A stretch of DNA of 64,000 nt from Lotus japonicus (taxonomy: Eukaryota; Streptophyta; Magnoliopsida; Fabales; Fabaceae), in NCBI RefSeq assembly GCF_012489685.1, contig NC_080043.1, forward strand, positions 30,040,743 through 30,104,742, given 5' to 3'. Shown piece after piece: positions 55,656 to 64,000 of this stretch (its first letter is position 1; every line of letters begins with the position of its first letter). The translations under genes and the position numbers were made by a program. The notes below the pieces were generated by a model. That model ran no database searches. It was given only the letters and a program-made list of their open reading frames with translations, and was not told the DNA's origin.

Positions 55656-58600
55656 ATGAACTACGACTACACCAACTACAACCACCACCACCACCACCAA
55701 CAACAGCCACATTCCTATGAATTGCAGTACGACCCATCTCAGGTTCAACCCTACGACCCATCTCAGATTCAACCCTACGACCAATCCTACGCATATCAAC
55801 AACCCTATTACGCCTACAATCACCAATACCCATATGTCGCTGATACCCATCAACCCCATCACCTTCAATTCCAGCCTGAACCCTCTCCGGTTCACCCCCC
55901 TGGTGTCATCCCAGCCGCTGCTGAACCGGGTCTCGCCAGACCTAGCCATGGCTCGGTAAAGTTTCCACCTTTTCCCCTTTTTTGGGGTTTTTATTGAATT
56001 GGGTCTATACCCTTTTGAATTCTTTGTTTTCTTGATTTAGTTGAGGTTTTTTAGTTAATGGGTATTTTAGTTTGTGGATTTTTATAGCGAAAATGTTGTG
56101 CTTTAAAATAATAATTGGGGGGTTCCATTGTGTGATTGAGTTGATTTGGCTTAGAGTAATGAGTAATTGGGACTGACTATGATTGTATTTAGTTATTTAC
56201 CTCTTGATTTGCTTGAAATTGGGTTTCTTTTGTCAAATTTATCAAACATGGGATGGTTGGTGAGTGGTGACTGTTGTTGTGCTGATAGTTTGCTTGTTGG
56301 TGAATGTGAGGGTGGTGACTGGTGTGAGTTATTATTTTAACTGATAAGTGGATTGCTCAGTGTGAATACTGTGTGATTTTTATTTTTTTCTGCTTGTGTG
56401 TCCACTGAATTAGTGTTATTGGCTTCTTGTTGGTCCTTTTAGCGCTGCTGCTCAACTTGTCTTGTCGTTTAAACCAGTGATGTCAATAGCCCGCCAATAG
56501 GGCTATAGCATAGCACCCTGGGGGTTCACCGCTATTGTCCGCTCGCAATAGTGTTTTTTGGGCTTTCCGCTACGCTACGCTATCTGCCATTAACAACCCT
56601 GGTTTAAACACCAGTAGTGTGTATCCAAGTTACAAGGGATGAACTTTATTTCAATGTTGTCATTCTCAACAAATAGTCAAATACTGCTATATAGTTTATC
56701 ATTCTTTTAGAGTCTCTGACTCTGGGTGTTGTTAAATGGGGGCCATGGCGGTATTGTGTGGTGATTTTATGCCAAAATGACCTTCTGAGGTCACGTATGG
56801 TGGCTTTTACATGGCGTTTTCTATTTCATGCCGGGTATGGCGACCTCTCTGGAAAATAGCACCAAAGTCAACTTCAAAAAGGAAAAAAAGGGACGGGTAA
56901 CACAGATCTGACCTGTTTTACACCCTAAAAGCCATTTTATACCCAACTTACCATCCATATCTCTGCCACCTCTTACTCGCAATTACGTGCTATCTCTCAC
57001 CCGCGCTTCTGTCATCCCTCACTCACACATGTCTGGTGAATATCCCATCTCCAGCATAATACCATTGTCCTATTTTTTTCTTTGTTTTGAGTCTCTATTC
57101 CGTGTCTGTGGCCATGTGTGTCAATACACACACGCGCGCACACACATACGTGACACACATATATATGTAACATACATATATAAATAGACATACTTCCATA
57201 GGCGGAAGCGCCATTTGGCTTGCTTCCATGAACTTGCATATGCCATCAAATATTGATAACGGTAGAGTCTTTCTTCTGAATCTCTCTTTCTCTCTCTATT
57301 TTTATTTTTTTATGCTATGGGGTGTGTATTCTTTATCCATGTCATTGTAGCTTTAAGTCATGGAGGAGGGATGGAGAGACCATATAGTGGTTCTATCAAA
57401 AGTGCTTTTGTTGTATTGGTCTAACATCGGTAACTCACCTAAAACAGCTCCCAAGCCTTTCTGTGATTTTTTATGACCTGTGCCACATTACTGTATCTGG
57501 AAATTTGACCAACAACAACAGCCAAGTTTTATCTTCCTTGGTGGGTTGGCTTTATGGAATTATAGATCAATTGTTGCAGTCCAGCTCAATCAAAAACCAA
57601 ATTTTTATGTGAAGTAAGGTTTTGCTAATAGTTTCTTGCAAGTTTTCTTTTCCTTCCTTCCTTTTAAATTGGACTATCTTTTAATGATGCAAAAACTCAT
57701 TACCTTGAGGTTTAGTTGTTATCGTTGTGTTATGAGTGTCTATATATATACATTGGTGTACTCCTGATTCTGCTAACTTTGCCCAATGATCATGGCTGGG
57801 AAAAAAGAAGTTCCCTGGTAGCTTCTTTTACTTATGTCTCTTACACTGACTCTTCATTTGGGTTCAAAGAGAAAATGAGATGATAGAGAATGGATAGAAA
57901 GAAAGTGAAGAGAAAAAAACTGAAAAGAACATGAATGGATTTTTTATATAATGTAAAATAGTGGAGAATAAAAGTAAAATGCTATTGCCATTTGCTTGGT
58001 TGGATGGAAAAGAGAGAAATAAAACAAATACAATTGATATAATGTCTTTTTAACCCTTGATAACTTAAAAATAATCAAGTGGACTCCATATTAGATGAGA
58101 GACAAATTGATGTGTAAAGTTGAAATTGTCTCTTTGGAATTTGTGTTTTCTCTCCATTTAAGAAGAGAAAACTCTGAATAGGCCCATATCTATTGCATCT
58201 CCTCTCCATTTTCTCTCCGCCCAAATTCAATCATATCAATTTCTACTCAACCAAACACAGTGAAACCAGATTAGTAGAAACTATGTTATGGAATTATCAC
58301 ATCTTTGTTCCAATTCCAAAATTAAGGATTAGTTTATGTTTAGTGCAGGTTCTGCATTTAATATTGCTAAGGTTATGGTGAGATTCAAAGAGGTGCATGT
58401 ATTCTATGCCAATCAACCTGAGCTTTTTATTAGCTCTGGCAAGTTGCTTTGCTGAAACAAGATGATTTAAGATAGATTGAGTCAAAGTATGCCATTATTT
58501 TATTTAATTCAACATATTTGGTGCTAGCTAGTTTCTTATTTTACTACCAGAATTTAAAGATGTAAACAGAAAAGGCTGATTGAAGATTTTGCAACACTTT

Positions 58601-61600
58601 AACTTTCAAACATTTTGTTATTCTTTTAGAGAGAATATCTTGCTGTGCTCCTCAGGCTCTTTTCGGACTTTCTCTGGACAAAAGGCTGATACTGGAATAG
58701 GTATTTTATCCTCGGTTTCCATCTAAAATATTCAGAGGATGTTGAGAATTCTGCAAACTTGGCCACAACATCCTAGAGTGACCAGATAAAGGCATTAGTT
58801 ACATGAAATACGCTCATAAGAAATTGTGGTTCTTACCTTTAATGCCACAGTAATGCCGCATTGTGGTGGGTCTTTGCTGGTTGCTTTAGAGTTGATGTGG
58901 GCGTAAGATCATCCTATTTCTCTTCTTAACTGTCTGGCCTTTAAAGTACCAGTGCTGTGCCTTACAGTTTAGGAGAAGAAACTGTAAAGTCATCCTGTTT
59001 CTCTTCTTAACTGTCTGGCCCTCAAAGTAGCAGTGCTGTGCCTTACAGTTTAGGAGAAGAAACTGTAAAGCCATCCTGTTTCTCTTCTTAACTGTCTGGC
59101 CTTCGAAGTAGCTGTGCAGTGCCTTATAGTTTAGGAGAAGAAACGACAAGGTCATCCTGTTTCTCTTCTTAACTGTCTGGCCTTCAAAGTAGCAGTGCAG
59201 TACCTTACAGTTTAGGAGAAGAAAGTTTGCTCTTTTGGTTATTCTTTAGATATGATTTTTGTTTGATATGCTTTATTTCTTCTGTTGTCAGAGGGTGTTT
59301 CATTTTCAGTTTCAGACTTAGGGAAGCATTGAGCATGTTCTAAGGACCTTAAATTGACACTTGTCAAGGATTGCTTGATCAACAGTATCTCGAGGCTGAC
59401 ACGATTTGGCCAAAGTTCCTGGTCAATGGATGGGTATATTGGTTGATTAGAAAATTAGAAAATAAATTATATGTGAACGTAATGAGGAAAATCCATGCTT
59501 GTCATATGGTTTATCAACAAGAAAACTAATTTCTATATTCTATGTGGTGTTTTGTATGGGCACATCCAAGCATACTTCAATACTGGTAGTGTTTCTATAT
59601 TCTATGTGGTGTTTTGTTTGGGCACATCCAAGCATACTTCAATACTGGTAGTGTTTCTATATTCTATGTGGTGTTTTGTTTGGAGATCAAGTGGAGAAGG
59701 ATAATTGTAAGCATGCAGCAACATGTATAAATGCTGGATTCAATGGTCATGATTAATCTGCATATGAATTTTGGAATAAGAGATGGTGACTCAGGGCATC
59801 TGGGACCATCACTGATTAGGGGCATTCAAACTGAAGGAAAGCACAAAAGACTAAAATTGTAAAGCTAAGAAGCAAAGGTTTTGATCAAATTGTCAAGTTG
59901 TTTTTCCATTTTATTTTATATTCTGGGATCCAACTACCTTTTTTTTTTTCGAAAGCAGAAGGAATTTCCAACTGCCCTTGTTATAATGCTTTTTGATGAG
60001 TACTTCAAGCATTTAACTTTATTGAAATGATATTTAGGAGTTTTTCAATATTTGAAATTTTGATTTTTTGATACATAGATGAAAATATATGCAAGAATTG
60101 GAATGATTCTTGATATTAAGGATGCCTCCTTGGAAGCAATTTCAGGGCCATCACAGTCTCTTCTATTTGTTAATGTATGTGATAATTTAAAATGACTTTC
60201 TATTTCAAAGTTTTCTTTGATTATCACCTGGCTCAATCAGAGATTCACTTTCTCGATCAGTTTTATCTGTCATTAATTTTTTTTTCTCCAGTATTTGCTA
60301 GCAGTTTTTTACTAACTGACTGACATTTCGTCATGTTGACAGGTTGTTGTGGATAGGATGAATTCTCAGTATTATAACTGTTTTCTTTTACTTCTCTCTC
60401 TTTCTGAGTATCACAATCCTTGTTTATGATTTCAATTTTATATTTCATTCCAATCCTTTCCTTTCAAATTTCCAATGTATTATCTGAATATTGTGAGGAT
60501 ATCCATTTATGTTTGAATTCACGTGAAGTTCTTATTTTTCAGGCCGGGCCATCTCAATATAGAGGTAGGGGTGGCAGGGGTGGTAGACCATTTAGACGGG
60601 GTGGCCGTGGTCGTGGTCGAGGCCAGTTCAATCATGGTAGGGGACATGGGGTGGGTGGTGGTGGACACTTTCCATCCCATACTTCAGGACCTGCTATTTC
60701 TGATGTGCCAGGTGCACCTGCTGCTGCTGGAGCAACCTCATCAATCTCTGGGCAAATGACAATACCTAATTCAGCTGAAGTGCCAGCTGCATCTGCTCAA
60801 CCTCTATCACGTAAGATGTATTGTGAAGTTTGTAAGGCTGAGTGCAACAGTCCAGAAATCATGGAACAACATAAGAATGGAAAGAGACATAAGAAGAATA
60901 TGAAAATACATGAAGAATTACAGAGACGCAATAATTTAAATGGACAACAGAGTGGACAGATTCCTACATCTCAAGTGAATTTGGCAGATCATCCTCAGAA
61001 AGTTCAGAACTCTGAGAAAAAGGAATGCCCCACAGAAAATATGGGCTCTGAAATTACAGCTGATTATGACAAGAATGAAATTAAGTTGCAGAATAATGTA
61101 GGAGAGACTTCTGAAGTTCCAGCTGAAGGGCCTGAGGGGAACACCACGGATAACTCTGCTCTAGGAGACCGTGGATTGAAGCGTAAAATGAGAGGAGGAA
61201 AAGTACGTAGAAACGCGAAGAAGACTACAGCACAACTTTCAGAAGCTGAGCAACCTACAACTTTTATTTGTGAACTCTGCAATGCTAAATGTGAGTCCCC
61301 TGCTGTTTATAATAGTCATATGGCTGGGAAAAAGCACTTAGCAAATCTGAAGCGAGCAAATGGTTCCCAAGCTTTGCCTGGAGCAGGTAAACAAACTTCA
61401 TCCACAGTAGTTCATCAACCTTTGCCTGGAGTATCAGGTCTTCAAGCACTATACCCATCCGACGTCAACGCTCTGGCGAATGCAATTAATACTCAAGTCC
61501 AACAAGGTGATAATGATCCACAGATACTTTTGGCTCAGCTTCTGATGACTGTGATATCTCAAGGACAAGGGCAAGCACCAGCAATTCCACCCACAGGACC

Positions 61601-61922
61601 TTTGGCTGGTCAGATACCAGAGCCCTCATCAGTGCCCGGATTAAGTCATGAACAACAATTGGCACAAACACAAGTGTCAGACATAACAGCACATGTTGAG
61701 ATGGAAAATCCTGCTGGGGAAACAAATAATGAACTGTTATCTGAACAACAATTGGCACAGACACAAGTGTCGGACATAACAGCACATGTTGAAATGGAAA
61801 ATCCTGCTGGGGAAACAAATAGTGAACTGTTATCTGTCTCAACAGAGTTTAATGCACTGGCAGGTTCAAGCGTTACCCAAATAGAAGGTGGAAGTTCTGA
61901 AACTAAGCCGTCCCAAGTATAG
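55656..61922 (+). CDS. Tyr/Gln-rich, RGG-box, U1-type zinc-finger (RNA-binding-like) protein, two-exon model
   Basis: Exon 1 is 55656-55955 (donor TCG|GTAAAG) and exon 2 is 60543-61922 (acceptor TTTTCAG|GCC). Both are phase 0 and give 559 aa. ATG 55656 is the first in frame; upstream the frame lacks ATG. Exon 1 is His/Gln/Tyr/Pro-rich, with three copies of a Tyr-Asp-x-Ser-Gln-like repeat. Exon 2 begins with an Arg-Gly-Gly box (about 105-140), then two U1-like C2H2 fingers: Cys-x2-Cys...His-x5-His at about 198-220 and about 345-367. Both have the Gly-Lys-x-His signature of zinc fingers that bind double-stranded or structured RNA. The C-terminus is Gln-rich with a 31-residue tandem repeat. A nuclear RNA-binding role is inferred from these domains. 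An unrecognised short exon in the 4.6-kb intron cannot be excluded. Confidence 0.72.
56475..56601. mobile_element. Small hAT MITE in the intron, perfect 8-bp TSD
   Basis: TSD gtttaaac at 56467-56474 and 56602-56609. Ends CAGTGATGTCAATAGC and CAGGGTTGTTAATGGC. 127 bp; the interior repeats gctatag/cgctac strings. Located in the intron of the gene at 55656. Confidence 0.85.
57121..57185. repeat. Mixed AC/GC/AT microsatellite
   Basis: Runs of acacacacgcgcgcacacac followed by catatatatg strings, in the intron. Confidence 0.7.
57860..58262. mobile_element. Possible Tourist-like MITE in the intron
   Basis: The left side is GA-rich (gagaaaatgagatgatagag); the right side is its loose complement ending caaccaaacacagtg. 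Right terminus like the MITE at 11987-12494. TSD not established. Confidence 0.35.
58911..59226. repeat. 81-bp minisatellite, four copies
   Basis: Copies begin at 58911, 58992, 59073 and 59154 with the string atcctRtttctcttct. Each copy contains the inverted pair ggagaagaaac / gtttctcttc. The unit is a multiple of three, so the minus strand stays open and would give 27-residue repeats, but no start, splice or promoter signal supports coding. In the intron of the gene at 55656. Confidence 0.9.
59530..59690. repeat. 62-bp minisatellite, about 2.6 copies
   Basis: The string ttctatattctatgtggtgt recurs at 59531, 59593 and 59655. Copies 1 and 2 are almost identical. In the same intron. Confidence 0.9.
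61650..61835 (+). repeat. 93-bp in-frame tandem duplication in the coding exon
   Basis: Two copies starting at 61650 and 61743 encode a repeated 31-residue block (starting Glu-Gln-Gln-Leu-Ala and ending Glu-Leu-Leu-Ser) with one residue difference. Few nucleotide differences, so it arose recently. Confidence 0.92.
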
Positions 61923-62990
61923 TTCAGGTATGACAATGGCAGACATCTCGTAGCAGGACCAAAGGAGATTCAACCATTCTTCTCTCCTTTTTTTTTTGTT
62001 TACCTTTGGTGTTAAAGACTTATTATATGTTGTTGGGTATGAATATTGTATGTTTTGCTCACATGGATGTTAACATGTGCTAGAAATCCTTTACATTGCT
62101 GTTATGTGCAAACCCCTTTTTTAAATGTCCGTTGTTGTGACAGCTTGGTGAAATGATGTTTTAACATTTTCATGCTACAATGAGCGCATCATTGAGGGAG
62201 TTTGATGGTACTAATGTTATGAAGCTTTTGCATATGGATAGGTTTATTTTTGTCTGGTTAATGTAACCATTTCATTTACACAAGGTTATTAAAACCTTAA
62301 GCATTCAGAAGTTCGAGGTTACAAACAAGTTTGAAGAGTGAAGCATTGCATTATTCATGAGGGTATGCTAAAGCAAAGATGTGAAATTGTGCAGGGTATA
62401 ATAAATTTTCCCTAAAAAGTCCATAATAGAGTTGTATTCAAATGATGTATTTGCTTCTCTTAAAATTCCTATACAATCTACTTCAATTGGTCATTATTGA
62501 TTTTGTTTAATATGGTTTAACTTTTGCCTCCCTTGGCCATTCTTTTGTAGTTTTCTCCATGAACATGTATATTTTATCGTGTTCATATTTGAGTTCATGA
62601 CTTCTCTAAGTTCAACCATATTTTTGTTTTTTATCGCAATCATACGTTTGGTTAAACATGTGAGTAGTAAGTAACACATGTCGAGAACCCTTTTGGCGGG
62701 GTTAGGTCACGCGTAAAAATAGAGGTTACTATGGATATTTGAGTTTGGGTAGGATTTTTCCATTCCATAAATTTTCACATCTGACAACTGAAACAAACTG
62801 TTTGGATTGATAGAAATTAGTTCTAAACAGACTCGTGAAACCAAACAAACTAAACCGTTCTTGTGTTGAGGTCGAATTGATCTTGTTGGTCGGGTCTACC
62901 TGACTTATGTGTAACTCTAATTATTTAAGTTTCTATCTAAACAAACATAACATGAAATAAAATGAACGGATGATATAAGTTGAAACATTT
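61923..62990. other. 3' UTR and intergenic DNA after the zinc-finger gene
   Basis: No further gene seen. T-rich stretch from 61985 may hold polyadenylation signals, none certain. Confidence 0.4.
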
Positions 62991-62995
62991 TCAGA

Positions 62996-63180
62996 ATGTT
63001 TGGTTGGAGGATAATGGAGGGGAGGGGAGGGGAGGGGAGGAATTTTAAAAATCTGATTTTGTTTGGTTCAAATTTTAGGAGGGGAGGGGAGGGAAATGGG
63101 GGGGAGCAAATTCCCTCCAACCTCAACTTTTTGTTCCCCCCAAAAGTGGGGGAATTTGGAGGGGAAATAAATTTCAGACA
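62996..63180. mobile_element. Possible GGGGA-rich MITE
   Basis: It begins aatgtttggttggaggat and contains two ggaggggaggggaggg blocks around tttgtttggttcaaatttta, ending near ggggaaataaatttcag. This purine-rich arrangement is seen in legume MITEs. TSD not determined. Confidence 0.35.
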
Positions 63181-64000
63181 AAAATAACCCTGCACAAATT
63201 AAAAAATTCCAATTTATCCTATAGGGTTTCATGTGTATATCCCCTTCTTCATTTCACGTATAGGTCAGCTTCTTCATACCAACCACCTCTGGCCCCTTCT
63301 CTGGTCTCTCTCCGCCGGTGCCCCCCACTCCGCCGCCGCCTCTTCTCGGCTGCGCCGGCCCCTGCATTCGCACCCCAACTGCAGCCCTTTCTTTGTCACC
63401 AATTGAATCAATCAGGTATGAGTTAGTAGCCCTCTTTCTGTTATGTTTATTCATGCTATCAATGTTATATTGTTTGGTTCAACATGTATATATTGTTTGG
63501 TTCATCATGGTGATGTTTATTCATGTTGTCATTGTTTGTACGACACTGTATCATCTCCAATTCCATTTCCAATTGCCCCAAATGTTCTTGCCCCAAATAA
63601 TACATACTAATTAGGCACCATAAGATTTGGGAAGTAGAAAGAAAGAAACTGTGTCTTAGTGGAATTGCAGAATGCATCAAAATGTTATGCAGCTAACACA
63701 GTAATTGACTTTGGAAAATGAAGCAGCTTAGATCAATCAGTGCCAAATCTCTATACTTAATTTAATAAGACAAAACAAAAACTGAATGAACTTGTACTTG
63801 ACTAATCTTTCTCATGAACTCATACTCCATTTTCTCACTAACTGCAACAAAGCTGGTCTAAAACAAATTTATTCAGCCACTTCCAGAAAAGCTGCCATTA
63901 GTGCTACTATATGTTGTGCATATATATTGCAGTACAGGATTGGTAGCATCACCTAATCTTAGCAGCAAAAATATGAATGAAACAAGGCATAAACGGCCAC
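63181..64000. other. Window end, no gene assigned
   Basis: 63290-63415 is C-rich (ccgccgccgcctcttctcgg) and stops at a donor-like atcag|gtatgag, so it could be a first exon of a gene running off the window. No protein is recognisable. Confidence 0.3.

Noticed and set aside
58886..59155. Minus-strand frame with a 27-residue repeat
   Set aside because: It is produced by an 81-bp minisatellite whose unit is a multiple of three. No promoter, splice sites or conserved residues beyond the repeat.

Overview
The window is plant nuclear DNA. The evidence is spliced genes with GT/AG introns, two EAR-type ZAT C2H2 zinc-finger genes, and a full set of plant transposons (Tat-type Ty3, L1-like LINE, MULE, hAT, Tourist-like MITEs, Helitron). 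The MITE and repeat flavour is legume-like, but I cannot prove a genus. The AT-rich intergenic DNA is dominated by mobile elements, many with intact target-site duplications (TSDs).

Layout. 1-2717: right part of an autonomous-type MULE. It holds the 3' end of a MURA-like transposase with two zinc knuckles, a convergent two-exon gene for a small GRF zinc-finger/coiled-coil/membrane-anchor protein, and the right terminal inverted repeat (TIR). 2718-4690: CCA-rich simple sequence and the upstream region of the first zinc-finger gene. 4695-6137: ZAT-like C2H2 repressor gene, 480 aa. 6138-13480: LINE tails, a hAT element (7909-8851), a CACTA end, a MULE foldback (9582-10211), SINE-like pieces and a Tourist-like MITE (11987-12494). 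13487-21877: almost complete, very young Tat-lineage Ty3 retrotransposon with near-identical LTRs, gag-pol broken by amber stops, and a spliced antisense gene between pol and the 3' LTR. 22238-27720: Helitron with exon-like captured pieces. 28130-29840: decayed LINE.

32496-33470: second ZAT-like gene (324 aa), with a small hAT MITE a few bases after its stop codon. 35698-41947: L1-like LINE on the minus strand with a 16-bp TSD, intact ORF1 and an ORF2 carrying one nonsense codon. 42331-42923: Tourist-like MITE. 43000-45000: decayed antisense Ty3 pol. 46080-46258: foldback MITE. 46500-46800: RNase H gene fragment. 46937-48336: exactly 1400-bp MULE with a perfect 9-bp TSD, same TIR family as the MULE at the window start. 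49.7-52.3 kb: Helitron end, LINE tail and SINE. 53375-55378: three non-autonomous DNA elements in a row. 55656-61922: one host gene for a Tyr/Gln-rich, RGG-box, U1-type zinc-finger protein, with a roughly 4.6-kb intron holding a hAT MITE and two minisatellites, and a 93-bp in-frame duplication near its 3' end.

How the parts relate. Only three genes look like ordinary host genes: two ZAT repressors and the RGG/U1-type zinc-finger gene. The rest is mobile DNA. The two MULEs form a possible autonomous/non-autonomous pair by TIR similarity. The points most worth attention are the GRF gene in the mudrB position of a MULE, the spliced antisense gene of the Tat element, the coincident CAG-to-TAG changes in that element, and a group of tiny A-tail-only insertions with target duplications.
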